Shown: positions 1-8,670 of the stretch, piece after piece
How the letters are laid out: the number at the start of each line of letters is the position of its first letter
How positions within the stretch are numbered: position 1 is the first letter of the stretch
Source of the DNA: Oligoflexia bacterium
Lineage (GTDB): Bacteria > Bdellovibrionota > UBA1018
NCBI GenBank assembly: GCA_903858195.1
Contig: CAIOHW010000120.1
Span: 1-12,061 of the forward strand
Length of the DNA stretch: 12,061 nucleotides
Direction: 5' to 3'
The notes under the pieces: model-generated
What the model was told of the DNA's origin: nothing
The model's input: only the letters and a program-made list of their open reading frames with translations
Database searches by the model: none
Program-made: the position numbers and the translations under genes

Positions 1-3000
1 GCCTGCGTGGACTGTGACCGCGAAAGCACCTGCTCCCAGAGCTTGCGAGCGGCGCCAAAAACGCCGAAATGGTTCAGGAGCTGCGCACGATTGGCCTTGG
101 CATTCGCCGCTGCACCCTCGAGGGACTCGGCCTGTTTCAAGTAGGCATTGATTTGGAGCGCCCCATAACTGTCCTCGACCCCGTACTGCAGTCCCTTGAG
201 GAGCCCAATGTTGTTCAGGATGGCCGCATTTTTCGGCTCAGCAGCATAGGCCCTCTCGAGCGCGATCAGCGCAAGGCCAAGCTGCTTTTCTTCCAGGGCA
301 AGCCACATCCCATACCGAGCCCAGGAAGCCGCATCGCGGCCATTCTTTCCAAGGGCCTCGCGGATCTGCGAGATTGAAAAGTTCTGGTCACTTCCGGCCG
401 GGTCGATCCACTTGAAGCGGGGATATGGCCCCTGCGCGCGAACCCCATTTTCAAGCAGCGAGAGGACGCCGAGCACGCGCGGCATCTCGGGATTGAGCCA
501 TTCGGCCGCCTGAGCTTTCGTAACCGACTGCCTGAGGCTCTGGGTGGCCCGCAAGCGAAGAGTGCCTGCGACCTGAGGTGTCGACTGTTCGCCGGGTGCC
601 GCCTGCTCCATCTCTGAAGCCAGGTCGATGGCCGTGCGCGCCAGCCGGTAGGAAGCCTGCACCGAATAGGGACCCCCGATATCCAGAACAGGCGCCATCG
701 CCTTCTGGAGCTGCTCAAGCGCCTGAATGCGGCCGGGAAGCACCTTGGCGAGGTTCTCCAGGGTCATGCGATCGGTGGCGGAGTTTGCGGTCGAGATCCG
801 GACATCCGCCTGCCTGGCAAGCTCCCACCGCGCGGCACTGACAAAGAACACTCCCGGCCCCTTCGTTTGGCTTGAAGCAGCCTTCTTGAGCAGGACCACC
901 CCGTCGGCCTCGGCGCCGATGCGCAGATAGAGCATGCCGAGTCGATAAGTGCACTCGGTCAGTTCCTCGGCACCCGCAACCTCCAGGCAATCCTTGTAAT
1001 ACTGGGCCGCGATTGCGTCCTTGCCGCGGGCTTCGTGGCTTCGCGCCAGCCCGAGGGCGACCCGCACGCGACCTGGAGCCTTGGGGAAAGCCTTGGAAAA
1101 GCGGGCCGCAAGCTCGCTTGAGCGTGCCTCATCACCGCCTGCATCGGCCAAGGCATCCGCGATCCGGATGGCCGATTCGATCGTGTCGGGATCCTTGGTC
1201 TGAAAACCCAGGCGCTCAAGCACCTGAGCAGACTCCGCAAACCTGCCCCGAATGAAAAGCACGGTCGCCGAGTTCCGCATCGCCTGCGTGACCGCTTCGC
1301 TGTCCGGGGCCTTCTTCTGCCAGATGGCTAGAACCCGATCGGCATTTTCCATGTCGCCCAGCTTCAAGTAGGTGGCGACTGCATTTTCGTAGGCTTTTGA
1401 GAGGGTCTCGCGCGAGCTTGATGACTCGGCAAAACGCTCATAGCCCTGAGCAGCACGTTTAAAATCTCCATCCCGCTCATGAAATCCGATCTGCATGACG
1501 CGAGTGCGGGATTCGATCTCGGCAAGCTGGCCCTTGATCCTCGCACCGGTCTTTTGGTCGAACTTCATCAGGTCTTCGTACTCGAGGATCTCTTCCACCT
1601 GATCATTGAGCTCTTCCATCGCCTCGCGGGTTTCGTCGCTTGCATTCCCTTTTTTCGAAGCCGCGTCGAGCCTGTCCAGATAGAGCTGCAGCCAAAGCCG
1701 CGCCGAAGTGATGGCCTGTTCGGACGAAGGATGCCGCTCCATGATCCCCTGGAGCCGCGAAACCGCATCGCGCCTCGATGTGGGGTATCCCGCCAGCACC
1801 TGCGCAGCCCGAAGCTCGGCCTCCCTTGCCTCGGGCGTGCCCGGAATCAGCTCGGCAAGCTCGTCTGAGGCCTTTACGAAATCCAGCTCGAGAGCAGACG
1901 GCTCATTTCGGCCGTTCTTTTCGCCGGTTGGCCGGGAGGACTCCTGTTTCTTGATTGCGTCCGCGAGGCTGGCAGTCCAGAGCGCAGCCGCTTCCTTGCC
2001 ATAGCGCTTGTCACGGCTGGCGATCACCTTCTTGTAAAGGTCGGAGGCTTCCTTGGAGCGGCCAAGCTCCCGCTTGACGTCAGCGAGGTACATCCGAATC
2101 TCAGGAATCTCGTTGCGGGGATCCGAAAGCTCGAGCAGCGGCGAGAGGTACGCCTCATAGAACTTCTCCGCCAGTTCAAGTGCCTTTCGGTCGGCGGACT
2201 TTCGAAACTTCTCGTGTCCTTCGGTTGCAGTCCGGCGAACCATGGCGCGGAGATTGAGCCAGGCGGTATCGGTCTCACCCTCTGCGTCGCTGAAAAGTCG
2301 GATCTCCCGGCCCTTGCCCGGCATGAATCGCGAAAGTGCGCGATCGTAAAGCCCACGGCGAAGGTCCAGATCCACGAGCTTGACCCTGAACCGAAAGGCG
2401 GCCTCGTCGTCGGGACGTGTCTTGAGGAGCGACTCGTACACCTGCACGGCCTTTTCGGGTTCGACGTTGCGCTCATACTGGCGTCCAAGGCTCTCGAGGA
2501 TCTTCGGATAATAGGCCAGGTCGCCTGCCAGCTTCTGGAAGTAGGCAATGGCTTCATCGACGTCACCCGTCTCGGTCAGGAAGATCGCCAGATCGCGAAG
2601 CGCCTCCTCGCGGATGGAAAGGAGTTTCTCCTTGCCTGCGACGGCAAGCCTGACGGCATCCTTCATCTCGGCCACGGCCTTTGAGTACTGCTTCTGGCGA
2701 TAGAAGCACCATGCCAGGCGGTGCTTCACCCGGGGCAGCTGGGATTGAAAGGCCTGGGCCTGTGGAGCAAGCTCCACGGCCTTCTCGAAATACCCCTGCG
2801 CCAGACGGTAATTCCGGGCGCCGAACGCCGCCTCTCCAAGTTCCTTGTAGGCTTCCACTGCAAAGCTGCTGCGGGGAAAGTTCTTGATGATCGCGAGGTA
2901 ATAGCGCTGAGCACCCGCCTCATCACCGAGCTCGGCATGGTTGTAGGCCATGAAGTAATAGACCTGATCGAGCCGTTCATGGCGAAGGCCGATGTCGAGG

Positions 3001-3398
3001 ATTTCCTGGCACGCCTGGATTGCAAGCCTGAGGTAGGGACGGGAGCGCGAACGGTCGATCTGCCTGTCCTCGATCTTTCGCTCGAGTCGGTATTCGTGCG
3101 CCCTTCCCTCGAGCAGAAACTCTGCCCGATAAGCCTCGATGTAAATTTCGGCCAGTCGAAGGTAGAGGTCCGCACGCCTCTCGGTCGGCAGGCGCCTCGA
3201 GAGCGTGAGCTTGAGCTGGGCGATCTCCTGCTCTCGGATCTCACGGATCCGACGCTCGTCATCGCTGATCACCTTGCTGGCCTCGGCATCGGTGTAGGGG
3301 CGCGCTGCGAGGGCCAGCGGAGCAAGCGGCTGCAGCAGCAGGATCGCTCCTGCTACTCCGCAGACGAGGTATCTTCGGTTTCGATCACGACTTTCCAT
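1..3398 (-). CDS. Very large secreted TPR-repeat protein, 3' end outside window
   Basis: Translating the complement from the ATG at 3398 gives an open frame of 1,132 codons that runs off base 1 without a stop, so the C-terminus is missing. Residues 1-32 look like a Sec signal peptide: a basic start (MESRDRNRRY), then a hydrophobic stretch ending near LALAA. Residues about 41-75 are charged and helical. Degenerate TPR helix pairs follow from about residue 75, for example AYNHAELGDEAGAQRYYLAI (151-170) and NYRLAQGYFEKAVELAP (196-212). More occur throughout, including near the C-terminal edge (ALIALERAYAAEPKNAAILN). I see no catalytic motif, so a periplasmic scaffold or binding role is inferred. 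The gene overlaps the upstream TPR gene by 14 nt and has a GGAG ribosome-binding site. Large TPR proteins beside an outer-membrane barrel and a smaller TPR protein recall the GltD/GltE-type proteins of Myxococcus gliding clusters. The TPR call is firm; the gliding link is tentative. Confidence 0.85.
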   Translation of the reverse strand, partial: MESRDRNRRYLVCGVAGAILLLQPLAPLALAARPYTDAEASKVISDDERRIREIREQEIAQLKLTLSRRLPTERRADLYLRLAEIYIEAYRAEFLLEGRAHEYRLERKIEDRQIDRSRSRPYLRLAIQACQEILDIGLRHERLDQVYYFMAYNHAELGDEAGAQRYYLAIIKNFPRSSFAVEAYKELGEAAFGARNYRLAQGYFEKAVELAPQAQAFQSQLPRVKHRLAWCFYRQKQYSKAVAEMKDAVRLAVAGKEKLLSIREEALRDLAIFLTETGDVDEAIAYFQKLAGDLAYYPKILESLGRQYERNVEPEKAVQVYESLLKTRPDDEAAFRFRVKLVDLDLRRGLYDRALSRFMPGKGREIRLFSDAEGETDTAWLNLRAMVRRTATEGHEKFRKSADRKALELAEKFYEAYLSPLLELSDPRNEIPEIRMYLADVKRELGRSKEASDLYKKVIASRDKRYGKEAAALWTASLADAIKKQESSRPTGEKNGRNEPSALELDFVKASDELAELIPGTPEAREAELRAAQVLAGYPTSRRDAVSRLQGIMERHPSSEQAITSARLWLQLYLDRLDAASKKGNASDETREAMEELNDQVEEILEYEDLMKFDQKTGARIKGQLAEIESRTRVMQIGFHERDGDFKRAAQGYERFAESSSSRETLSKAYENAVATYLKLGDMENADRVLAIWQKKAPDSEAVTQAMRNSATVLFIRGRFAESAQVLERLGFQTKDPDTIESAIRIADALADAGGDEARSSELAARFSKAFPKAPGRVRVALGLARSHEARGKDAIAAQYYKDCLEVAGAEELTECTYRLGMLYLRIGAEADGVVLLKKAASSQTKGPGVFFVSAARWELARQADVRISTANSATDRMTLENLAKVLPGRIQALEQLQKAMAPVLDIGGPYSVQASYRLARTAIDLASEMEQAAPGEQSTPQVAGTLRLRATQSLRQSVTKAQAAEWLNPEMPRVLGVLSLLENGVRAQGPYPRFKWIDPAGSDQNFSISQIREALGKNGRDAASWARYGMWLALEEKQLGLALIALERAYAAEPKNAAILNNIGLLKGLQYGVEDSYGALQINAYLKQAESLEGAAANAKANRAQLLNHFGVFGAARKLWEQVLSRSQSTQ

Positions 3399-4899
3399 CA
3401 CACTCCGACTCCAACCCAAATACGTAATCGCCGAGCTCATCGTTCCAGAACTCTCCGTTGAACGACCAGAAGAACTGGTCATCCCTGCGCTTGGGAGTCA
3501 CATTGCCGCGCTCCCGTTCACGCCCATCCAAGGCCTTGCGCGACATCAGCTTCTCCTTGAACCGTCCCAGCATCTCGAGCTTGATGAACGCCACCTTCTC
3601 GAACTGGGAGATCAGCTGCTCGTGGTAATCGAGCAGGCTGTTCCGGACGAATGCTCCACCCATCTCACGGATGGCCTGCAGCCTGAAGTCGAGCACCTTT
3701 TTCAGGAACTGGCCGAAACTGCCTGAGTTCGGATCCAGATTGGCAATCCCGGCCGAGAATTGGCGGATGTTCCCCATTTCGATCGCAAGCTCTCGTTCGC
3801 TCCGCACCCAGTCCTGAAACGCTGCCGAACGCACGAAGCGGTTCATGAGTCGATGAAGCGGACGCTTGGATGCGAGGGAGGCCAACGCGGCCTCCTTGCC
3901 CTGGTCATAATACCCGCCAAGCGACAGGCTCTTACCCGCCAGCATGTCCCTGACCTCGTCATGAATCGATGCGTACCGGGAGTTGAACTCGTTTACGAGT
4001 TCATTGGCATCTTCATAAAGACACAGGGCCAGATAGGCCTGAGCCCTGAGAGTGTCGATCTCGGGATTGTAGACAAACGAGAGCGCAGGACTCTTGTACG
4101 AAACCAGCCTGCCCAGGGTCCGGTTGAACTCACCCCGGCGATAGGAATTCCAGCCCTGCTCGAAGAGGATATCGGTCCAGACAATGCTCTGGCGATCCAC
4201 TTGCTCATAAGCGCGCTCGGCCCGTTCGAATTCCCGAAGCTCATAAAACGCACGGGCTTCACCGGCAAGGCAACGGTTCTGAAGATCCGAGCCATCCTTC
4301 GCAGCACGGCTGCAGGCACTGAAGTCCGCCGCTGCCTCCCTGCCCATGCCCGTCAGCAGGCGGAACGCGCCACGAAGCTGGAGAAGTTCTGCCCTCATCC
4401 GGGTCCCCGACGGAATGGACTCGAGCACTGAAAGCCCCCCGGCATAGTCACCCTTGAGCCCCGAGGTCCGGGCGGCGGCGTACAGATAATAGCCGCGCTC
4501 GGATGCCGGATAATCCTGGAGCCGGGTGTGGCGCACGAGGAAAGGCCTCAGGAACTCAAGCCCCACCGATGCTGTGATCTTCGAGGTGAGAGCCAGCACC
4601 TTGCGAACGGCATCGCTGTTGGCCGAGCGGATCACTTGAAGATAGAAGTATGAGGCTGACTGCTCGAGCCCGGCCTGCACGAGCGCCTGGGCCACAAAGG
4701 CATGTGCCTCGGACTTCCGCTCTGGATCCTCCTCGCCTGCATTGAATGCATAGCGGGCGGCCCTGAAATACTGACCCGAGCGCTGGAACTCACGGGCCTC
4801 ACGCAGTCGCTGGGACGCAATGTCCTCGGCCGACATCGAGGCCCTCGGTACTGCGGCAAGAACGAGGCAGGCTGCTCCGATCCAGGCCAGGCGCTTCAT
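3385..4899 (-). CDS. Secreted TPR-repeat protein (504 aa), Glt-like envelope module
   Basis: The start is MKRLAWIGAACLVLAAVPRA, a clear Sec signal peptide, with likely cleavage after about residue 24 (ASMSA before ED). The mature part is helical repeats with TPR character: REFQRSGQYFRAARYAFNAG near residue 36, ARAFYELREFERAERAYEQV near 215, and AYLALCLYEDANELVNEF near 288. The C-terminal third (about 340-480) is charged and helical, possibly coiled coil. The protein ends in an aromatic-rich tail with FFWSFNGEFWNDELGDYVFG and a Cys four residues from the end. I recall a similar GE[FY]W-DEL-Y tail in TPR proteins of myxobacterial envelope clusters, but could not check this. A periplasmic partner of the adjacent barrel protein is inferred. 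Its ATG shares one base with the barrel stop (TGATG), implying translational coupling. A lipoprotein reading (Cys11) is unlikely because the preceding hydrophobic run is too short. Confidence 0.85.
   Translation of the reverse strand: MKRLAWIGAACLVLAAVPRASMSAEDIASQRLREAREFQRSGQYFRAARYAFNAGEEDPERKSEAHAFVAQALVQAGLEQSASYFYLQVIRSANSDAVRKVLALTSKITASVGLEFLRPFLVRHTRLQDYPASERGYYLYAAARTSGLKGDYAGGLSVLESIPSGTRMRAELLQLRGAFRLLTGMGREAAADFSACSRAAKDGSDLQNRCLAGEARAFYELREFERAERAYEQVDRQSIVWTDILFEQGWNSYRRGEFNRTLGRLVSYKSPALSFVYNPEIDTLRAQAYLALCLYEDANELVNEFNSRYASIHDEVRDMLAGKSLSLGGYYDQGKEAALASLASKRPLHRLMNRFVRSAAFQDWVRSERELAIEMGNIRQFSAGIANLDPNSGSFGQFLKKVLDFRLQAIREMGGAFVRNSLLDYHEQLISQFEKVAFIKLEMLGRFKEKLMSRKALDGRERERGNVTPKRRDDQFFWSFNGEFWNDELGDYVFGLESECDGKS
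3403..3406 (-). promoter_or_regulatory. Ribosome-binding site of the large TPR gene
   Basis: On the minus strand the sequence reads CGGAGTGTG then ATG, so GGAG lies four bases before the start codon. It sits inside the end of the upstream TPR coding sequence. It supports choosing the ATG at 3398, which is also where the signal peptide begins. Confidence 0.6.
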
Positions 4900-5681
4900 C
4901 AGAGCCGATACCCCAGACCGATGCCGTATTGGAAGTTGGAGAACAGCACCTGATCAGACGAGACCGCATCACCACTGACTTTGTACGTGCCGCGATAAAA
5001 CGCCCCCAGAACATCCAGCCGGATGGACCAGTCGTGATTTAGAAAAAACTGCTGGGTTGAGCCCACGAGCAGCGCGATCTTGTCGTCGTCGCTCTGGCGA
5101 ACCGGATCCGTCTCGAGATCACTTCCGAACCTGTAGCGGACGGTGGCATCGAGCTTCGAAACGCCGGCCTCAAAACCCCAGTCAAAGTACAGGACCTTGT
5201 TGAAGACATTGATCTTTGCGTACCAGGGAACCCAATGCAGGAGCACTCCCGCCTGGCTGTTGATGTCACGCACAAAGGGCTGGACACTCTCGGCTTCGAG
5301 AGCCTGAAAGGCTGCGTTTGAGCTGTTGAAAGTCTTCGAATAGAAGGCCTCCACACCGAATGCCTCGCTGAAAAATACGGCAAGCCTGGGCTCCACGTAC
5401 TGCACGTCGCGATAGGGATTGCTTGATCCGACACCGCCAGAAGCACTGAGCAGCAGCCTGCCGGCCTTCGTGTAGCGCCGGTTCTGCAACACGTAGATCT
5501 TCTTGTCCTTGTCGAGCCAGCTAAAGCTATACTCGTCCGAGGCGGACTCTTTCGCCTCGGCAGCCTCGCTGTTGCGGGTCCAGGCACCTGCCATCAGCAC
5601 CAGCCAGATGAGTGCAACCCACACCCATCCCAACCGAAAATCCCGACCCTCGCGTCCTAAACTTGTGCCCTGATTCTCCAT
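4899..5681 (-). CDS. Outer-membrane beta-barrel protein of the Myxococcus/Bdellovibrio family
   Basis: The predicted 260-residue protein has a hydrophobic segment at residues 17-33 (LGWVWVALIWLVLMAGA) followed by an AEA-type cleavage site near 40-43. Alternating-residue strands typical of a beta barrel fill the rest, ending in GIGLGYRL. The block LQNRRYTKAGRLLLS (65-79) with SSNPYRDVQYVEPRLAVFFS following, and WYAKINVFNKVLYFD (153-167), match what I remember of the outer-membrane beta-barrel domain family (TIGR04565-like) described in myxobacteria and Bdellovibrio. Some members are gliding-motility proteins (GltA/GltB type). The protein has no enzyme motif; it is likely an outer-membrane anchor or pore. 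The start is uncertain: ATG at 5681 lacks a clear Shine-Dalgarno, and an in-frame TTG at 5717 would add 12 residues. It lies 64 nt after addA and overlaps the following TPR gene by one base. Confidence 0.82.
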   Translation of the reverse strand: MENQGTSLGREGRDFRLGWVWVALIWLVLMAGAWTRNSEAAEAKESASDEYSFSWLDKDKKIYVLQNRRYTKAGRLLLSASGGVGSSNPYRDVQYVEPRLAVFFSEAFGVEAFYSKTFNSSNAAFQALEAESVQPFVRDINSQAGVLLHWVPWYAKINVFNKVLYFDWGFEAGVSKLDATVRYRFGSDLETDPVRQSDDDKIALLVGSTQQFFLNHDWSIRLDVLGAFYRGTYKVSGDAVSSDQVLFSNFQYGIGLGYRL

Positions 5682-5745
5682 GCTTGAAAGTTTGAGGATT
5701 GCCGCCCAAAAGGGCAAGGATTTCTCTCAGCCATACAGAGGGTCG
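5682..5745. other. Only intergenic gap in the window (64 nt)
   Basis: This short stretch between the addA stop and the ATG of the barrel gene is the only non-coding space in the window. It holds a weak inverted repeat on the minus strand (TTGCCC, TTTT loop, GGGCGG, around 5702-5717) with no following T-run, so it is not a convincing terminator. A TTGACG at the addA stop has no matching -10 element at normal spacing. If the TTG at 5717 is used as the start, the gap shrinks to 28 nt. Any promoter here for the envelope genes is unproven. Confidence 0.4.
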
Positions 5746-8670
5746 TCAACGAACTGACACCGCGTCGCAGGCATTCCGGTGCGGGCAATGACGGCAGGAT
5801 TCCCTCGCAGTGGGACGCGCCTCTCCCTGCTCCGGTGCACCCACGAGGACGGCTGCACGGACTGCAAACTCCGGCGCACGTTCACGGATCGAGGCCGGAT
5901 CGATCGGGATCTCGACTTCTTCGACTCCCTCGGGAGCGATCTGTACGACCCGGGCTCGGATCTCGCTGACCCCGGTCTCGGGATTCTGACGAACAAATGC
6001 ATCTACCGCGCCGGCATAGAGTTCAAGCTGCGGCCCATAGAGCTCCCTCACCACCCCGGGATCCTTGAGTGCGGAGAAGACCTTGTAGTCCAGCACCGTG
6101 AGCACGCCTTCTGAAAAACTCAGGCGATCGATCGCACCGACCAGGCTGGTTCGACCCACTCGCCACTCAAAAGGCCATTCAGAAAGCCCCTCGCCCTGCA
6201 ACCAGGTCGTGCTTCCCAGCCACTCCAGCACCGGAGCGGCGCGGAAGCGGGTTCCCAAGGCTTCGAGCTCCAACAGCTGCCCTGCGATCGCCTCGTGCTC
6301 GGCCGGAAACCGTGCCCAGGCTTCCAAAAGCGCATGGACGCGCTTGCCGAGCTCAACGGCCGAAACCCCCTGTGCCCAAGGATCGGGAGAAGCCCCCTCA
6401 CCCGGATCTTCATCGCGCTCCCCGGTTTGGACCGCCTTCGCGGGCGCGGCACCGAGCACCGAACGCACGTACGCACGCTCACATCTCGAAAGCAGCGTCC
6501 ACTCCGTGACCGCATGACGTGCGCGTTCAAGCCCGGTGCCTGGAAGGCGCACCGGAGGGACGGCAGAATTCTGATCCGACGGCGATGGGCGCTGCCCTGG
6601 CTGCAGTTCAGCCTCCTTGGGGGCCTCTACTGCCGGCAGCTTTCCGCCAAAGTGTTCGACCCAGGCCCTCCAGTGGTCTCCCAGTGCCGCACGTTCGGAG
6701 TCGGCTTCGATCCCCTTGGTGGGATCCACGGTCTCGCAGGCAAGCAGGAGGCTTTCGCGCGCGCGCGTGAGGGCCACGTAAAAAAGACGCTTGGACTCGG
6801 CAACTGCCGCAGCATGCTCATGCGCCTTCCACTCCAGGTATCGAGCGTCGTTGTCCACGCGCTTGCCGTCTTCGTCCCTCTCGGTGAGAAACGCCCCCTT
6901 GCGTCGGTCCCAGAACAGAAGCGGAGGAGTCCGTGCGCGCCCCTTCTTTCCGAGATCGACCAGATACACATGGTCAAATTCAAGCCCCTTGGAGGCATGA
7001 ATGGTGAGCACGGGCAGGACTCCTCGATTCTTCGGCGGAGGCACGTCCTTGTCGCGTTTTCCTTCCTCGAGAAATTCCTGAAGAGTGCCCAGCACCTCGC
7101 CAAAATTGCGGCCGCCGGCCGAGAGCTCCTCGAGTCGGTGAATGAGCGCGAGCGCCGACTGCCGAAGCGATGCCACACGCTCCTCGAGCTCGCCGCTCGA
7201 GAGGAGCTGCACCAACAGCTCAGCCGGCCTCACCGGAGCCGCTCCGGCCACCCTTTGAGGTACAAGCACCCGGGCAATCGGATGATCCGAGCTCCAGAAT
7301 GCCTCAAGCCTCTGGGCAGAGCCGAGCCAGCGATCCAGCTGTCCGTCGTCCACCGCGACCCAGGGCGCCCTGAGAAAGGCCAATCCCGCCATCTCATCGG
7401 CAGGATAAGCCCACCAGCGCAGCATCGAGACGAGCTCGCGCACGCGCGGATCAGCCCAGAACAGTCCTCCCCCGCCCACCGCCAGAGGAATACCCCTGCG
7501 GCTGAGCGCATGGATCCAGCGCTCGTTTCCCTTGATCCTGACCATGAGGATCGCCATGCGGTCCCACGGCACGCCCCGTGCGTTGTGCTCCATCAGATGG
7601 CGGGCAAGTTCCGCAGGATCCTCGAGCTCCATGCGGGCCACCACCGGATGCCCTGATGCAGCTCCGTCGTCACGGCCTGCAATGAGGGGCAGGTATGAAA
7701 GGGACGAAGCCTCGAAGATCGGAGGGCAGATTCGGTTCACGAACTCCAGGATTCCGGGCCTGCTCCTGAAGTTTGAGGTGAGCGAGAGGCGGCTGGGAAG
7801 CGCGTCACAGAGCTCCTCAAAAAGGCTCACATCCGCATCACGGAAGCGATAGATGCTCTGCTTGGGATCACCCACGACGCAAAGATTGGAGAGATCCGGG
7901 CGTGCCAGGTTCCAGATGATCGATGCCTGGATGGCGTTTGTGTCCTGGAACTCATCGACGAGCACGAGGTCAAAGCGCCGCCGGAGTGACTCGCGCACCT
8001 GCTCCATGCCCATGACCTGCGCAGCAAGCTTTTCGAGGTCCGAGAAGTCAAGCGCACCAGCCGCACGCTTGCAGCCGTTGTAGGAATCGAGAAGCCTCTT
8101 TGCGGTTAACGCCAGATCTGAAAAGCCGCTTCCCAGTTCGGCGGGGCTCGATCGGGGCCCCATTTCCAGCAGCCCTGCAGCATCCAAATCCCGTGTCCGC
8201 GCCAGCAGCTCTTCAAGCCCCGCCCTCCCCTCGCGCGCAAGCAGCCGCTGGAGGGCTGCTGCCTCGGCATGGGTCGAGTCCCTCGGGTCAAACCAGAGGG
8301 TTTCGAGAGATTCCTTCCAGAGCTCCGAGGCCTCGGCCTCGGAAAGCACGCGCTCGTCGCCCTGAAGTCCGAGGCTTTCGGGAAACTCCCTCAGGATCAT
8401 TCCGCAAAGTCCGTGGATCGTCGTCACCCAGTGCCGCGAGAGATCAAATCTGGAAAGCTTGAGCCTCAGGTCTGAAGCAGACTTCTCCGTAAACGAAACG
8501 GCGCAGATCCTTGCATCCGGACGCTGAGTCAGGAGTCGCCTGCACTTTTCCACGAGAACCGAGGTCTTGCCCGCCCCTGCTCCAGCGAGCACGGCAAGCG
8601 CGCTTCCGGAGTGTTCGAGCACGGCGATCTGCTCGGGGGTCCATGCCGGTGTCTTTTCGAGAACGCTCAT
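5746..8670 (-). CDS. addA: AddA-type ATP-dependent helicase/nuclease subunit
   Basis: This 974-residue UvrD/Rep (SF1A) helicase is fused to a C-terminal PD-(D/E)XK nuclease. Helicase motifs in order are: Walker A AGAGAGKT (29-36, Lys35), Ia VSFTEKSA (58-65), II LVLVDEFQDTN (235-245), III VVGDPKQSIYRFR (265-277), IV TSNFRSRPG (298-306), V LTIHASKGLEFDHVYL (555-570) and VI KRLFYVALTRAR (627-638). A proline-rich linker (about 674-712) leads to the nuclease, with His779, Asp848 (GAIDRL), Asp861 and Lys863 (LDYK) and QLELY (881-885). With AddB it would unwind and degrade broken DNA ends to load RecA. Cys730 with Cys959, Cys962 and Cys968 (C-x2-C-x5-C) form a complete iron-sulfur pattern, which classical AddA lacks. 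The protein is shorter than Bacillus AddA or E. coli RecB (about 1,200). The start at MSVLEK is chosen for its GGAGGG ribosome-binding site and ATGA overlap with addB. Confidence 0.92.
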   Translation of the reverse strand: MSVLEKTPAWTPEQIAVLEHSGSALAVLAGAGAGKTSVLVEKCRRLLTQRPDARICAVSFTEKSASDLRLKLSRFDLSRHWVTTIHGLCGMILREFPESLGLQGDERVLSEAEASELWKESLETLWFDPRDSTHAEAAALQRLLAREGRAGLEELLARTRDLDAAGLLEMGPRSSPAELGSGFSDLALTAKRLLDSYNGCKRAAGALDFSDLEKLAAQVMGMEQVRESLRRRFDLVLVDEFQDTNAIQASIIWNLARPDLSNLCVVGDPKQSIYRFRDADVSLFEELCDALPSRLSLTSNFRSRPGILEFVNRICPPIFEASSLSYLPLIAGRDDGAASGHPVVARMELEDPAELARHLMEHNARGVPWDRMAILMVRIKGNERWIHALSRRGIPLAVGGGGLFWADPRVRELVSMLRWWAYPADEMAGLAFLRAPWVAVDDGQLDRWLGSAQRLEAFWSSDHPIARVLVPQRVAGAAPVRPAELLVQLLSSGELEERVASLRQSALALIHRLEELSAGGRNFGEVLGTLQEFLEEGKRDKDVPPPKNRGVLPVLTIHASKGLEFDHVYLVDLGKKGRARTPPLLFWDRRKGAFLTERDEDGKRVDNDARYLEWKAHEHAAAVAESKRLFYVALTRARESLLLACETVDPTKGIEADSERAALGDHWRAWVEHFGGKLPAVEAPKEAELQPGQRPSPSDQNSAVPPVRLPGTGLERARHAVTEWTLLSRCERAYVRSVLGAAPAKAVQTGERDEDPGEGASPDPWAQGVSAVELGKRVHALLEAWARFPAEHEAIAGQLLELEALGTRFRAAPVLEWLGSTTWLQGEGLSEWPFEWRVGRTSLVGAIDRLSFSEGVLTVLDYKVFSALKDPGVVRELYGPQLELYAGAVDAFVRQNPETGVSEIRARVVQIAPEGVEEVEIPIDPASIRERAPEFAVRAAVLVGAPEQGEARPTARESCRHCPHRNACDAVSVR

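Noticed and set aside
2721..3461. Plus-strand open frame of 246 codons
   Set aside because: It is antisense to the signal peptide and first TPR repeats of the large TPR gene, whose reading frame is continuous. Its composition is that of a reverse-complement shadow.
3760..4431. Plus-strand open frame of 223 codons opposite the 504-residue TPR gene
   Set aside because: It is a shadow of a gene with signal peptide, repeats and overlapping neighbours. It has no domain or credible ribosome-binding site.
4864..4899. Lipobox at Cys11 of the 504-residue TPR protein
   Set aside because: The residues before Cys are Ile-Gly-Ala-Ala with too short a hydrophobic core. A type I signal peptide fits better.
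5702..5717. Hairpin as a rho-independent terminator of addA
   Set aside because: The stem is only four GC pairs plus two possible G-U pairs, and no T-run follows on the minus strand.
6756..6770. CG-dinucleotide run GCGCGCGCG
   Set aside because: It falls in codons for the TRAR part of addA helicase motif VI (Arg/Ala codons). It is explained by coding, not a repeat element.
6295..7656. Long plus-strand open frame of 453 codons opposite addA
   Set aside because: It lies wholly antisense to helicase motifs V and VI of addA, has an Arg/His/Pro-rich composition with no recognisable domain, and is the usual GC-rich shadow frame.
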